From positions 88,501 through 152,500 of the forward strand of contig NZ_CP067134.1 in NCBI RefSeq assembly GCF_028553765.1: a stretch of DNA of 64,000 nucleotides, read 5' to 3'. Shown piece by piece: positions 1 to 9,522 of the stretch (the stretch's first letter is position 1; every line of letters begins with the position of its first letter). Below the pieces are notes generated by a model. The model saw only the letters and a program-made list of their open reading frames with translations. It had not been told where the DNA came from and did not search any database. Both the position numbers and the translations under genes were made by a program. The DNA is from Paracoccus stylophorae. GTDB lineage: Bacteria > Pseudomonadota > Alphaproteobacteria > Rhodobacterales > Rhodobacteraceae.

Positions 1-669
1 GATGGATTCCCCGCGGCTGAACGGCTGCGATCGGGCTTTGAGGTCGCGATTATCGGTGCGCCGAATGCAGGGAAGTCCAGCCTGATCAACAGGATCGCAC
101 GGCGCGAGGTTGCGCTAGTTTCCGAGATCGCAGGGACGACGCGGGATGTGATCGAGTTGCGCATCGATCTGAATGGGATCGCCGTGACGCTGCTGGACAC
201 GGCCGGGTTGCGCGACACCAGCGATCACGTCGAAGGCCTGGGCGTGTCCCGCGCCAGGCAACGCGCCCGCGCGGCGGATATCCGGGTTCATGTGTCGCCA
301 TCGGGGGACCTGGACGGGGAGTTGTGGTCGGACGGCGATCTGGTGGTGCGCAGCAAATCCGATCTGGCCGATGGCGGAACCGGTCTACCAGTGTCTTCGA
401 TGACCGGCGAAGGAGTTTCCGAACTGCTTGCCGCGCTGGATGCGGCCCTGCGGGCGCGAACTGCCGGTGCCGGTCTGTTCAGCCATGAGCGGCAGGTGAG
501 GGCGCTGGATGATGCGCGCCGGGCGCTGACGGGGGTCGGTGGCCAGCCGCCGGAGTTGATTGCCGAGGCGATTCGTCAAGTCTCTGCTTCGTTGGATAGG
601 CTGCTTGGCAGAATCGGCGCGGAAGATTATCTGGATGTCATATTCGCGCAATTCTGCGTCGGAAAATGA
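1..669 (+). CDS. mnmE: tRNA uridine-5-carboxymethylaminomethyl(34) synthesis GTPase MnmE, 3' part
   Basis: The reading frame is open from the window edge, so only the last 222 residues are seen. MnmE works with MnmG to install the cmnm5 group on U34 of certain tRNAs. Visible are the G1 loop GAPNAGKSS, the G2 region with GTTRD, the G3 motif DTAG and the C-terminal QFCVGK tail that carries the family's catalytic cysteine. The G4 position reads RSKSD rather than the usual NKxD, so Ser replaces Asn. The N-terminal folate-binding domain lies upstream of the window. The stop is 3 nt before the mnmG GTG start, and the two genes are almost certainly cotranscribed. Confidence 0.95.
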   Translation, partial: DGFPAAERLRSGFEVAIIGAPNAGKSSLINRIARREVALVSEIAGTTRDVIELRIDLNGIAVTLLDTAGLRDTSDHVEGLGVSRARQRARAADIRVHVSPSGDLDGELWSDGDLVVRSKSDLADGGTGLPVSSMTGEGVSELLAALDAALRARTAGAGLFSHERQVRALDDARRALTGVGGQPPELIAEAIRQVSASLDRLLGRIGAEDYLDVIFAQFCVGK

Positions 670-672
670 AAG

Positions 673-2541
673 GTGTTTCACGTGAAACATTTTGATGTCA
701 TTGTCACAGGAGGCGGGCACGCGGGGACCGAGGCCGCGTCGGCGGCTGCGCGGATGGGCGTCAGGACGGCGCTGGTGACGATGCAAAAGGACGATCTGGG
801 AGCCTTGTCCTGCAACCCGGCGATCGGAGGGCTTGGAAAAGGCCATCTGGTGCGAGAGATCGACGCGATGGACGGTGCGATGGGTCGTCTTGCGGATAGC
901 GCTGGCATTCAGTTTCGGCTGCTGAACCGTCGCAAGGGGCCGGCCGTCCAAGGTCCGCGCGCGCAGATGGATCGGCGACTCTATCGCGCGGCCGCGAGCG
1001 ATTTTCTGTCGCGTCACGACAACCTGACGCTGATCTATGGCGAGGTCGCGGAGCTGACAAGCGACGGCACCTCTGTTCATGGAGTTGTGCTGGCGGATGG
1101 GACGGCCCTGCTTTCGGACGCGGTGGTGCTGACGACCGGAACGTTCCTCAATGGGATCATCCATATAGGTGACGAAAGTCGGGCTGCCGGGCGCTGGGGA
1201 AACGCTGCGTCCAGAAATCTTGCGGCCTCTCTGCTGCGTTTCGACCTGCCGCTGGGCCGGCTGAAGACCGGCACGCCGCCGCGCCTGTCGGGCCGCAGCA
1301 TCGACTGGGACCGTCTTGAAAAACAGCCGGGCGACGACAGCCCGACGATGTTCTCGTATCTCAGCTCAACCCCGGTCGCGCCGCAGATTTCCTGCGCGAT
1401 CACTCATACGAACCCCGACACGCATCGGATCATCCGAGAAAATCTGACGCGCTCTGCCATGTATGGCGGACAGATCTCGGGGCGCGGGCCGCGTTATTGT
1501 CCCTCGATCGAGGATAAGGTCGTTCGCTTTCCGGATAAGTCGTCACATCAGATCTTTCTGGAGCCGGAAGGGCTGGGCGATGATACCGTCTATCCGAACG
1601 GGATCTCGACCTCGCTGCCGGCCGACATTCAAACGGAATATATCCGTTCAATCGTCGGCCTGGAAAACGCACAGATCGTTCAGCCTGGATACGCCGTCGA
1701 GTATGACTATGTCGACCCGCGCGCGCTGGATCAGACGCTGAAGCTTCGCGATGTCGAGGGTCTCTATCTTGCCGGGCAGATCAACGGCACCACGGGCTAT
1801 GAAGAGGCTGCCGCCCAGGGCTTAGTGGCCGGGCTGAATGCCGCGCTTCGGGTGAAAGGCAGCGCGCCGGCCGCGTTCAGCAGGACCGACAGCTATATCG
1901 GGGTGATGATCGACGACCTCACCACGAACGGGGTGACCGAACCGTATCGCATGTTCACATCGCGCGCTGAGTTTCGACTGACCCTGCGGGCGGATAATGC
2001 CGATCAGCGCCTGACGCCCGTGGCGATGGATCTGGGCTGCGTCAGCGAGGCGCGGCGCGAAAGCTTCGGGCGGCGTCAGGCCGCCTATGTTGAAGCCCGC
2101 GCCGTGGCAGAACAGCGGACGTTTTCGCCCAGTCAGCTTCAGAATTTCGGCGTCCATGTCCGTCTGGATGGACAGGCAAGGTCTGTCTTCACGCTGCTGG
2201 GAACGGACACCGTGGACGAAGTGCTCCTTTACTCGCTGGCACCAGAACTTCGTAGATTCCCTGACGATACACTGCAACAGCTGCGCAACGACGCGCTTTA
2301 CCATCAATACAGCGATCGCCAGGCACGTGACGCTGCCGTGCTGCGCGCTGATGAGGCCATCGAACTGCCGTCGGACCTCGATTATACCTCAGTCTCCGGC
2401 CTTTCCTCCGAACTTCGCGTGAAGCTGGCCGAGGCGCGACCGACTACGCTGGCCGCGGCATCGCGGATCGAGGGGATGACACCGGCGGCGCTGACGCTGC
2501 TGGTGGCGCTGGCGCGACTGGCAAAGCGCCGCTCCGCATGA
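673..2541 (+). CDS. mnmG: tRNA U34 carboxymethylaminomethyltransferase, FAD protein MnmG (GidA)
   Basis: 622 residues, the usual full length. It is the FAD-dependent partner of MnmE in cmnm5U34 synthesis. The FAD-binding GGGHAG motif is at residues 13-18, followed by the family-typical CNPAIGG stretch. There is no in-frame ATG near the start; GTG at 673 is chosen because it sits 3 nt after the mnmE stop. A second GTG at 682 is possible. The first codons (MFHVKH) coincide with a perfect parS palindrome at 674-689, so the N-terminal sequence is constrained by DNA function as well as by protein. The end overlaps the rsmG start as ATGA. Confidence 0.96.
   Translation: MFHVKHFDVIVTGGGHAGTEAASAAARMGVRTALVTMQKDDLGALSCNPAIGGLGKGHLVREIDAMDGAMGRLADSAGIQFRLLNRRKGPAVQGPRAQMDRRLYRAAASDFLSRHDNLTLIYGEVAELTSDGTSVHGVVLADGTALLSDAVVLTTGTFLNGIIHIGDESRAAGRWGNAASRNLAASLLRFDLPLGRLKTGTPPRLSGRSIDWDRLEKQPGDDSPTMFSYLSSTPVAPQISCAITHTNPDTHRIIRENLTRSAMYGGQISGRGPRYCPSIEDKVVRFPDKSSHQIFLEPEGLGDDTVYPNGISTSLPADIQTEYIRSIVGLENAQIVQPGYAVEYDYVDPRALDQTLKLRDVEGLYLAGQINGTTGYEEAAAQGLVAGLNAALRVKGSAPAAFSRTDSYIGVMIDDLTTNGVTEPYRMFTSRAEFRLTLRADNADQRLTPVAMDLGCVSEARRESFGRRQAAYVEARAVAEQRTFSPSQLQNFGVHVRLDGQARSVFTLLGTDTVDEVLLYSLAPELRRFPDDTLQQLRNDALYHQYSDRQARDAAVLRADEAIELPSDLDYTSVSGLSSELRVKLAEARPTTLAAASRIEGMTPAALTLLVALARLAKRRSA
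674..689. promoter_or_regulatory. parS centromere site 1 (ParB binding)
   Basis: The 16 bp TGTTTCACGTGAAACA is a perfect palindrome identical to the canonical chromosomal parS sequence. It lies within the first six codons of mnmG, about 3.2 kb upstream of parB. Binding by the ParB encoded at 3916-4809 is inferred from the near-universal conservation of this sequence. Confidence 0.92.
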
Positions 2542-3134
2542 CCATCGATGTTTCACGTGAAACAGAGGAACGGCTGGACGATTATGCGGCGCTGATTCGA
2601 AAGTGGAACCCGCGCATCAACCTCGTGGCGCCGGCGACGCTCCCGGATCTGCGCCAACGCCACATCGACGACTGCCTGCAAATCGCACACCACGCGAAGC
2701 CCGTGTCCGGCCTTTGGGCCGATCTTGGCAGCGGCGGCGGCCTGCCCGGTCTGGTCGTGGCCATTGCATTTCAAGGTCGCGCGATCCGGTTCACCTTGGT
2801 GGAAAGCGATCAGCGCAAGGCCGCATTCCTGCGCACCGCGATCCGGCAGCTGGATCTTGCCGACACAACTGTCCTTTCTTCGCGCATCGAAGCGCTGGAA
2901 CCCCTGAAAGCCGATCACATATCCGCACGGGCGCTTGCCCCGCTGCCCCGCCTTATGGCATATCTGGACAGGCATCTGGCGATTGACGGGCGGGCTTGGC
3001 TGATGAAGGGCGAACAATGGCGATCCGAGGTCGCCGAGGCGCGGAAGCACTGGAACTTTACCGCCGACGTGTTTCCAAGCGCGACAAAGTCCGGAGCCGC
3101 CATCATCAATATCAGCGGAGTCTCCCATGTCTGA
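2538..3134 (+). CDS. rsmG: 16S rRNA (guanine527-N7)-methyltransferase RsmG (GidB)
   Basis: 198 residues, SAM-dependent methylation of G527 in 16S rRNA. The SAM-binding loop [10 protein letters not shown] is at residues 62-71, and the N-terminal [12 protein letters not shown] block is typical of the family. The ATG overlaps the mnmG stop by 4 nt. Residues 4-9 (DVSRET) are encoded by the second parS palindrome. The 3' end overlaps the parA start by 8 nt, so mnmE-mnmG-rsmG-parA-parB looks like a single translationally coupled operon. Confidence 0.95.
   Translation: MTIDVSRETEERLDDYAALIRKWNPRINLVAPATLPDLRQRHIDDCLQIAHHAKPVSGLWADLGSGGGLPGLVVAIAFQGRAIRFTLVESDQRKAAFLRTAIRQLDLADTTVLSSRIEALEPLKADHISARALAPLPRLMAYLDRHLAIDGRAWLMKGEQWRSEVAEARKHWNFTADVFPSATKSGAAIINISGVSHV
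2549..2564. promoter_or_regulatory. parS centromere site 2 (ParB binding)
   Basis: A second perfect copy of TGTTTCACGTGAAACA, 1875 bp from site 1, inside codons 4-9 of rsmG and about 1.35 kb upstream of parB. It is read in a different frame from site 1: here it encodes DVSRET, in mnmG FHVKH. Confidence 0.92.
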
Positions 3135-3912
3135 TCGCAATATCGTGGCCATCGCCAACCAGAAGGGCGGGGTCGGCAAGACGACCACGGCGATCAATCT
3201 GGGTGCGGCGCTTGCGCAGGCAGGCCATCCGACCATCCTCATCGACCTCGATCCGCAGGGCAATGCCTCGACCGGGCTGGGCATCGATGCGGAACGTCGA
3301 CAGCGCACCGTCTATGACCTGCTTGCAGGCCCGGAGTCTCTGTCCGAATGCGCCATCGACACAGATGTCCCCCTGTTGCAGATCGTGCCCGCCACCCCGG
3401 ATCTCTCTTCGGCCGATGTCGAACTGTCTCAGACGACCGAACGGACGCGCCTTCTGCGTCGCAAGCTGGACCGGGCGCCCAAGGGCAGCATCATCCTGAT
3501 CGACTGTCCTCCCGCCCTTGGCCTGCTGACGGTCAACGCGATGGTGGCCGCAGACAGCGTTCTGGTGCCCTTGCAGGCTGAGTTCTATGCGCTGGAGGGG
3601 TTGTCGCAGCTGCTGACGACCGTCAAGCAGGTGCGTCAGACGGCGAATCCCGATCTGCGCATCAACGGGGTGCTGCTGACCATGTCAGATTACCGCAACA
3701 ACCTGTCGCAACAGGTCGAGGCGGATGCGCGCGCCACACTGGCAGATCTGGTCTATCCCACCGTCATTCCGCGGAATGTGCGCGTGTCCGAGGCGCCGTC
3801 CCACGCCCAACCCGTCCTGGACTACGATCCTGCATCCAAGGGCAGCATCGCCTATCGCAAATTCGCCGCCGAGTTCGCGGCGCGTCTCAACCTGGTCGCG
3901 GAAGAGGTCTGA
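3127..3912 (+). CDS. parA: chromosome partitioning ATPase ParA (Soj)
   Basis: 261 residues. Deviant Walker A motif KGGVGKTT at residues 13-20, then the DLDPQGNAS switch region and the DCPPALG Walker B region, all typical of short chromosomal ParA. It cycles on nucleoid DNA and is stimulated by ParB-parS complexes to segregate the origin region. No N-terminal DNA-binding extension is present, which separates it from plasmid ParA of type Ia. parB follows after 3 nt. Confidence 0.96.
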   Translation: MSDRNIVAIANQKGGVGKTTTAINLGAALAQAGHPTILIDLDPQGNASTGLGIDAERRQRTVYDLLAGPESLSECAIDTDVPLLQIVPATPDLSSADVELSQTTERTRLLRRKLDRAPKGSIILIDCPPALGLLTVNAMVAADSVLVPLQAEFYALEGLSQLLTTVKQVRQTANPDLRINGVLLTMSDYRNNLSQQVEADARATLADLVYPTVIPRNVRVSEAPSHAQPVLDYDPASKGSIAYRKFAAEFAARLNLVAEEV

Positions 3913-3915
3913 ACC

Positions 3916-4809
3916 ATGTCCGACAGCAAAACCGCCAAGCGCGGACTGGGCCGCGGCCTTTCGGCGCTGATGGCCGATGTCGAATTGTCCACGCCGGCGG
4001 CCGAGACCGCCGGACGCGATCGTACGATGATCCCGATCGAACAGCTGACCGCGAACCCCGATCAGCCGCGCCGCAGTTTCGATCCGCAGGCTTTGCAAGA
4101 ACTTGCCGATTCGCTGAAGACTCGCGGCGTACTTCAGCCCCTGATCGTGCGTCCGCATCCGGCCGATGACGGCCTGTATCAGATCGTCGCTGGCGAACGG
4201 CGGTGGCGCGCGGCGCAGATGGCGCAGCTGCACGAACTGCCGGTCATTATCCGCGATTTGTCCGATACCGAGGTTCTGGAAGTCGCGATCATCGAAAATA
4301 TCCAGCGCGCCGACCTGAACGCGATCGAAGAGGCGGCGTCTTTTCGGCAATTGATGGATCGCTTTGGCCATACGCAGGAAAGACTGGCCGAGGCGCTGAA
4401 CAAAAGCCGCAGCCACATCGCCAATCTTCTTCGACTGCTGAACCTGCCCGATCCGGTTCAGGATCTGGTCAAGGACGGCAAGCTGTCGGCCGGTCACGCC
4501 CGCGCCCTGATCACTGCGTCGAATCCCGGCCTTCTTGCCCGCAAGGTAATCGAAAAGGGCATGTCCGTCCGCGAAACCGAAGATCTGGTGCGCAGGCAGG
4601 CGCAGCCCGAATCGGCGCCGCGCAGGCCGTCAACCCGGCGGGCCGAGAAGGACGCCGATACCCGCGCCCTGGAATCGGATCTGTCCGCGCAACTGAAAAT
4701 GGCCGTCTCGATCAACCACGCCGGGATGGATGGCGGAACCGTCTCCATCACCTATCGCGACCTCGATCAGCTTGACCGGCTGTGCCAGCTTCTGGGCGGC
4801 CACAACTGA
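3916..4809 (+). CDS. parB: chromosome partitioning CTPase ParB (Spo0J)
   Basis: 297 residues. An N-terminal segment (KRGLGRGLSALM) of the type that contacts ParA is followed by the ParB/Srx CTP-binding domain, with GERRWR at residues 93-98 and the ENIQRADLNAIEEA block. A helix-turn-helix region (NKSRSHIANLLRLLNLP) and a C-terminal dimerisation domain complete it. It should load at the two parS sites upstream in its own operon and spread as a CTP-dependent clamp. It converges on the ybaN-like gene across a 35-bp gap. Confidence 0.96.
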   Translation: MSDSKTAKRGLGRGLSALMADVELSTPAAETAGRDRTMIPIEQLTANPDQPRRSFDPQALQELADSLKTRGVLQPLIVRPHPADDGLYQIVAGERRWRAAQMAQLHELPVIIRDLSDTEVLEVAIIENIQRADLNAIEEAASFRQLMDRFGHTQERLAEALNKSRSHIANLLRLLNLPDPVQDLVKDGKLSAGHARALITASNPGLLARKVIEKGMSVRETEDLVRRQAQPESAPRRPSTRRAEKDADTRALESDLSAQLKMAVSINHAGMDGGTVSITYRDLDQLDRLCQLLGGHN

Positions 4810-4844
4810 TACATGTGGGATCTATCGGGCGAGAAACACTATAT

Positions 4845-5204
4845 CTAGTATCTTACTTCGGGCCGGCTGGCCACATATATGCCGACAGCCGTGCACACCG
4901 CCGCCTGTCCGCCGACGATCCACAACGGCAGACCCAACCACCAGGTGAAGACGACGCCGGCCGTCATCGCGCCAAGCGCCCAGATCTTTGCGGGCCGGCT
5001 GATCGCCCCCCGCTCTTGCCAGGCGCGAACGGGCGGGCCGTAGGTGGGATGATCCATGATCTTCTGGCGCAGCCGCGGAGAGCTGCGCGCGAATGCCCAG
5101 GCCGCCACCAGCAGAAAGGGAACGGTCGGCATCACCGGCAGCGCGATGCCGATGATGGCCAGCCCCAGAAACAGCGCGCCGAGGGCGAACCAGACACGGC
5201 GCAT
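4845..5204 (-). CDS. YbaN/DUF454 family inner membrane protein
   Basis: 119 residues. The sequence matches the DUF454 pattern: an N-terminal hydrophobic segment (about residues 5-35) with LPVMPTVPFLLVAAWAFARSSPRL, a central HPTYGPPVRAWQERGAI block, and two more hydrophobic segments. Function is not established for the family. It starts 2 nt after the hemW stop and is probably cotranscribed with rph-rdgB-hemW. Confidence 0.85.
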   Translation of the reverse strand: MRRVWFALGALFLGLAIIGIALPVMPTVPFLLVAAWAFARSSPRLRQKIMDHPTYGPPVRAWQERGAISRPAKIWALGAMTAGVVFTWWLGLPLWIVGGQAAVCTAVGIYVASRPEVRY

Positions 5205-5206
5205 GG

Positions 5207-6412
5207 TCAGGCCGCAAGCTGCCGCAGGATCGCGTTCAGGACCGGCCGCCCGGTTCGGGTCGCGGCCAGCCGCCCCGCATCGCGGCGCACCATGCCCAGC
5301 TCCTCCAGCTCCGCGACGGCGCGTGCGGACAAGGGCACACCGGCCAAGCGCGCATAACGCGCCTCGTCCATGCCTTCGGCCAGCCGCATCGACATCAACA
5401 GATACTCCAAGGCCTGCTCATCCGGGGGAAGGAACGTCCGCAGCGACTCGCCCGTTCCGTCGCGCTCGACCGCGTGCAGCCATTCACCGGGCATCCGATG
5501 GGCCTCGGTGGCGTGGCGGCCCTGCGGCAGGGTGATGCGCCCATGCGCGCCGGGGCCCACGGCGGCCCAGTCACCCTGCCGCCAATAGATCAGGTTGTGC
5601 CGGCTTTCCGCGTCCGCCGCTGCGTGATTCGAGGTTTCATAGCCCGCCATGCCCGCGCCCGCGCAAATATCCTGCGTGTCCAGATACATGTCCGCAGCCA
5701 GATCGTCGTCGGGCAGATCGCGCAGCCGGCCCGCCGCCGCCCGCGCGCCGAAGGCGGTGTCCGGCTCGATGGTCAGCTGATACAGCGACAGATGATCGAC
5801 CGCCATCGAAAACGCCTCGCTCAATTCGGCGCGCCAGTCATCGCGGCTCTGGTTCTGGCGCGCATAGATCAGATCAAAGCTGACCCGCGCGAAACTGTCG
5901 CGCGCGACATCGAACGCCGCCCGCGCCTCCGCGACCGAATGCAGCCGCCCCAGACGCCGCAGATCGTCGTCGTTCAGCGCCTGCACGCCCATCGACAGCC
6001 GGTTCACGCCCGCCTCGGCATAACCCGCAAAGCGGGTCTTTTCGACGCTGGTCGGATTGGCCTCAAGCGTGATCTCGATATCGTTGGCAAAACCCCACGC
6101 CGCCCGCGCGGCGCGCAGCACCGTGTCCACCGTCTCGGGCAGCATCAAGGACGGCGTACCGCCGCCGAAAAAGATGCTGCCCAGATGCCGGCCCGGCAAT
6201 TCGTCGCCCAGACGCGCGATCTCGGACGACAGGGCCGCGGCCCATCGGGACTGGTCGATCCGGTCCGTGACATGGCTGTTGAAGTCGCAGTAAGGGCATT
6301 TCGCCGCGCAGAACGGCCAATGCACGTAAAGCCCGAACCCGCCGTCGCGCCAGTCGTCGGGCGCGGCTGCGCCGATTGCGGCGCAGGAATTGTCGGGCAG
6401 GGGGTCAGGCAA
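5207..6412 (-). CDS. hemW: radical SAM heme chaperone HemW
   Basis: 401 residues. The radical SAM motif CAAKCPYC places cluster cysteines at 35, 39 and 42 (CxxxCxxC), followed by GGGTPS. Proteins of this type were formerly called oxygen-independent coproporphyrinogen III oxidase but are now regarded as heme chaperones. The only start consistent with the N terminus is TTG at 6412, overlapping the rdgB stop by 8 nt; no ATG or GTG occurs before the radical SAM core. Operon rph-rdgB-hemW is a common arrangement in Rhodobacteraceae. Confidence 0.9.
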   Translation of the reverse strand: MPDPLPDNSCAAIGAAAPDDWRDGGFGLYVHWPFCAAKCPYCDFNSHVTDRIDQSRWAAALSSEIARLGDELPGRHLGSIFFGGGTPSLMLPETVDTVLRAARAAWGFANDIEITLEANPTSVEKTRFAGYAEAGVNRLSMGVQALNDDDLRRLGRLHSVAEARAAFDVARDSFARVSFDLIYARQNQSRDDWRAELSEAFSMAVDHLSLYQLTIEPDTAFGARAAAGRLRDLPDDDLAADMYLDTQDICAGAGMAGYETSNHAAADAESRHNLIYWRQGDWAAVGPGAHGRITLPQGRHATEAHRMPGEWLHAVERDGTGESLRTFLPPDEQALEYLLMSMRLAEGMDEARYARLAGVPLSARAVAELEELGMVRRDAGRLAATRTGRPVLNAILRQLAA

Positions 6413-7013
6413 AACAGGCCCCGATCATGCGATTCACGGCAAGCGCGCGATGGCTGAGGCTGTTCTTCTGCTCGGCCGACATCTCGGCCAATGTCTGCTG
6501 GTGGCCGTCCGGCATGAAGATCGGATCGTATCCGTGCCCCTCGGCGCCGCGCGGCGGCCAGACGACCTGCCCCGGCAGGACGCCTTCGAACACCTCGTCA
6601 TGCCCGTCGGGCCACATCAGCACCAGGGTGCAGCGGAACTGGGCGCGGCGCGGCTGGGGCGCGTTCGCGGCCTCCAGCCTTTCCCATGTCCGCGCCATCG
6701 CCACGCTGAAATCCCGGCCCTGTCCGGTCTCGGCCCAGTCGGCGGTGTGCACGCCCGGCGCGCCGTCCAGCGCATCGACGCAGATGCCGCTGTCATCGGC
6801 CAGCGCGGGCAAACCCGTCGCCGTCACCGCCGCGCGCGCCTTGATCCGGGCATTGCCGACGAAACTGTCCTCGGTCTCGGCCGGCTCGTCCAGCCCGGCC
6901 TCGGCCGCGCCGACCGCCTCGACGCCGTAAGGTGCCAGCAGCGCCCGCATCTCGGCCAGCTTGCCGGCGTTATGGGTCGCGACCAGCAGGCGTTTTTCGG
7001 CAAACCGCCTCAT
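6405..7013 (-). CDS. rdgB: XTP/dITP diphosphatase (Ham1/RdgB)
   Basis: 202 residues from the ATG at 7013, which overlaps the rph stop as ATGA. It hydrolyses non-canonical purine triphosphates (XTP, dITP) and so keeps them out of DNA. The signature N terminus [12 protein letters not shown] and the C-terminal SLSHRALAV block are both present, as is the GYDPIF loop. An upstream extension of the open frame is rph antisense-frame sequence and was discarded. Confidence 0.95.
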   Translation of the reverse strand: MRRFAEKRLLVATHNAGKLAEMRALLAPYGVEAVGAAEAGLDEPAETEDSFVGNARIKARAAVTATGLPALADDSGICVDALDGAPGVHTADWAETGQGRDFSVAMARTWERLEAANAPQPRRAQFRCTLVLMWPDGHDEVFEGVLPGQVVWPPRGAEGHGYDPIFMPDGHQQTLAEMSAEQKNSLSHRALAVNRMIGACFA

Positions 7014-7723
7014 GCAAGCGCCGCCTTCTGCGCCGCGACCAGATCCGCAATCCCGCTTTCGGCCAGGTCCAGAAGCTGCCCCATCTCGTCGCGGCTGAAG
7101 GTCGCGCCCTCGGCCGACATCTGCACCTCGATCAGCCGGGGCTTGCCGGTCATCACGAAATTGCCGTCCGTGCCGGCCTCGCTGTCCTCGGCATAGTCCA
7201 GATCGACCACCGGCTGGCCGGCATAGATGCCGCAGCTGACCGCGGCCACGTGATCCATGATCGGATCGCCGGTGACCGCGCCGGCCTTGATCAGCTTGTT
7301 CACGGCCAGGCGCAGCGCGACCCAGCCCCCGGTGATCGCGGCGCAGCGCGTGCCGCCATCGGCCTGGATCACGTCGCAGTCGACGGTGATCTGGCGTTCG
7401 CCCAATGCCACGCGGTCGATGCCCGCGCGCAGGCTGCGCCCGATCAGGCGCTGGATCTCTTGCGTGCGGCCCGATTGCTTGCCCTGCGCGGCCTCGCGCC
7501 GGTTGCGGGTGTTGGTGGCGCGCGGCAGCATTCCGTATTCGGCCGTGACCCAGCCAAGCCCGGTGCCCTTCAGGAAACGCGGCGGATTGTCCTCGATACT
7601 GGCCGAACACAGGACATGCGTGTCGCCGCAGCGGATCAGACAGGACCCCTCTGCGTGCCGCATCACCCCGGTTTCGATTGAAATCGGGCGCATTTGGCTT
7701 AGATTCCGGCCTGAGGGGCGCAT
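7010..7723 (-). CDS. rph: ribonuclease PH
   Basis: 237 residues, full family length. A phosphorolytic 3'-5' exoribonuclease that trims tRNA 3' ends. Family blocks [41 protein letters not shown] and the [12 protein letters not shown] motif are intact. It is divergent from hrcA, with 72 bp between the two start codons, an order conserved in many alphaproteobacteria. Confidence 0.96.
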   Translation of the reverse strand: MRPSGRNLSQMRPISIETGVMRHAEGSCLIRCGDTHVLCSASIEDNPPRFLKGTGLGWVTAEYGMLPRATNTRNRREAAQGKQSGRTQEIQRLIGRSLRAGIDRVALGERQITVDCDVIQADGGTRCAAITGGWVALRLAVNKLIKAGAVTGDPIMDHVAAVSCGIYAGQPVVDLDYAEDSEAGTDGNFVMTGKPRLIEVQMSAEGATFSRDEMGQLLDLAESGIADLVAAQKAALA

Positions 7724-7795
7724 CTGGCATCCTTTCGCTAAGATCTGGCTGCCAGATACAGGGCCGCGCCCCGGTCACGCAAGCCCGTGAGGGAT
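7724..7795. promoter_or_regulatory. divergent rph / hrcA promoter region
   Basis: This 72-bp gap must hold promoters for both directions. No CIRCE operator (TTAGCACTC-N9-GAGTGCTAA) is present, so hrcA does not appear to be autoregulated here; its targets (groESL) are outside the window. No convincing -35/-10 pair was identified. Confidence 0.4.
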
Positions 7796-8851
7796 ATGAG
7801 CCAGGAATCGCTGCTTTCGGAACTCAACGACCGCTCCCGCGAGGTGTTTCGCCGGGTGGTCGAGACCTATCTGGAAACGGGTGAGCCGGTGGGGTCGCGG
7901 ACCCTGTCGCGGGCGCTGTCGGAAAAGGTCAGCGCGGCGACGATCCGCAACGTGATGCAGGATCTGGAATTCATGGGGCTGCTGGACAGCCCGCATGTCT
8001 CGGCCGGGCGGCTGCCGTCGCAGATGGGGCTGCGGCTGTTCGTGGACGGCATGATGGAGATCGACACCGTCGCCCCCACCGACCGCGCCGCCATCGACCA
8101 GACGCTGGGCAACGACGATCCCGACACCGGGCTGTTGCTGGACCGGGTCAGCACCGCGCTCAGCTCGATCACCCGCGGCGCATCGCTGGTGCTGATGCCG
8201 AAACACGAGGCGCCGATCCGCCATATCGAATTCGTCAGCCTGGCGCCCGACCGCGCGCTGGTGGTGCTGGTCTTTGCCGACGGCCATGTCGAAAACCGCA
8301 TCTTTACGCCGCCGCCCGGTCAGACACCCTCGTCCATGCGCGAGGCCGGCAACTTCCTGAACGCGATGGCCGAGGGCCGGACGCTGGCCGAATTGCGGTC
8401 CCAGATCGGCCAGCAGATCGCCGCCAAGCGGCGCGAGCTGGACGTGCTGGCGGCCGAGCTGGTCGAATCCGGGCTGGCGCTGTGGGACGGCGAGACGGCC
8501 GATCCGCGCCTGATCGTGCGCGGCCGCGCCAATCTGCTGGAACGCGAGGCGGCCGATCTGGACCGGATCCGGGTGCTGTTCGACGATCTGGAACGCAAGC
8601 GCGACATCGTCGAATTTCTGGAACTGACCGAAAGCGGCGATGGCGTGCGCATCTTCATCGGATCGGAAAACAAGCTTTTCTCGCTTTCGGGTTCCGCTTT
8701 GGTAGTTTCTCCCTATATGAATGCCGACCGAAAGATTGTGGGTGCGGTGGGCGTGATCGGACCGACACGGCTGAACTATGGCCGGATCGTGCCGATCGTC
8801 GATTACACCGCGCAGCTGGTCGGCCGGGTCTTGTCCGGCCGGAAAGGATGA
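7796..8851 (+). CDS. hrcA: heat-inducible transcription repressor HrcA
   Basis: 351 residues from ATG at 7796. It represses chaperonin operons by binding CIRCE and is itself stabilised by GroEL. The N-terminal winged helix contains the family-typical ETGEPVGSRTLSR and SAATIRNVMQDLE blocks, and the C terminus has the LNYGRIVPIVDYTAQ block. A GTG nine bases upstream (7787) would add MRD; the ATG is preferred because GAGGG precedes it. The stop overlaps the grpE start as ATGA. Confidence 0.95.
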   Translation: MSQESLLSELNDRSREVFRRVVETYLETGEPVGSRTLSRALSEKVSAATIRNVMQDLEFMGLLDSPHVSAGRLPSQMGLRLFVDGMMEIDTVAPTDRAAIDQTLGNDDPDTGLLLDRVSTALSSITRGASLVLMPKHEAPIRHIEFVSLAPDRALVVLVFADGHVENRIFTPPPGQTPSSMREAGNFLNAMAEGRTLAELRSQIGQQIAAKRRELDVLAAELVESGLALWDGETADPRLIVRGRANLLEREAADLDRIRVLFDDLERKRDIVEFLELTESGDGVRIFIGSENKLFSLSGSALVVSPYMNADRKIVGAVGVIGPTRLNYGRIVPIVDYTAQLVGRVLSGRKG

Positions 8852-9393
8852 GTTTGAGAATGACCGAGCAGAACGAACAGCCGACCGACGAGACGATTGA
8901 AGATCCGCTGGCCGATCCCGCAGATGACGAGATCGCGCGGCTGACCGCCGAACGCGACCAGTTCCGCGACAAGTGGATGCGCGCCCTGGCCGATGCCGAG
9001 AACGCGCGCAAGCGCGCCGAAAAGGATCGCCGCGACGCCGAACAATATGGCGGCTCGCGGCTGGCGCGCGATCTGCTGCCGGTCCACGACGCGCTGAACC
9101 GCGCGCTCGAGGCGGCGGGCGAGGAACAGCGCAGCGCGGCGGCCGGCCTGCTGGAAGGGGTCGAACTGACCCTGCGCGAATTGTCGAACGTGTTCTCCAA
9201 GCACGGCATCACCATCATCACGCCCAAGCCCGGCGACAAATTCGACCCGACATGGCACGAAGCCATGTTCGAGGCGGCGGTGCCCGGCACCGTCGCGGGC
9301 GAGATCATCCAGATCATGGAAAACGGCTTTGCCCTGCACGACCGGCTTCTGCGCCCCGCAAAGGTCGGCGTCAGCTCGACCCCGGCAAGCTGA
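8848..9393 (+). CDS. grpE: nucleotide exchange factor GrpE
   Basis: 181 residues. It releases ADP from DnaK. An acidic N terminus and a long coiled coil (ERDQFRDKWMRALADAENARKRAEKDR) precede the C-terminal beta domain with KHGI, KFDP and HEAMFEAA. The start at 8848 overlaps the hrcA stop and has GGAAAGG just upstream; an alternative ATG at 8860 gives MTEQNEQ. hrcA-grpE coupling matches other alphaproteobacteria; dnaK is not in the window. Confidence 0.95.
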   Translation: MSLRMTEQNEQPTDETIEDPLADPADDEIARLTAERDQFRDKWMRALADAENARKRAEKDRRDAEQYGGSRLARDLLPVHDALNRALEAAGEEQRSAAAGLLEGVELTLRELSNVFSKHGITIITPKPGDKFDPTWHEAMFEAAVPGTVAGEIIQIMENGFALHDRLLRPAKVGVSSTPAS

Positions 9394-9418
9394 GCCGTGG
9401 CAAGCTGAACCCCCTCGC

Positions 9419-9441
9419 GCGCCCCGTCATCGCCGGGGCGC
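9419..9441 (+). terminator. GC-rich hairpin after grpE
   Basis: GCGCCCC (9419-9425) pairs with GGGGCGC (9435-9441) over a 9-nt loop, 25 nt after the grpE stop. There is no U-run, so it may be a weak or factor-assisted terminator. Just before it, the decamer GGCAAGCTGA that includes the grpE stop codon is duplicated at 9399-9408. Confidence 0.5.
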
Positions 9442-9522
9442 TGCCACCTTCCGCCGACTTGCCGATTCTTCCCGTCCGGGCCACGCTGAAGGCGACAATC
9501 GGTCTAGCGAAGGGAAGGGACC

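Noticed and set aside
7724..7795. CIRCE operator upstream of hrcA
   Set aside because: Looked for TTAGCACTC and GAGTGCTAA on both strands of this gap; absent.
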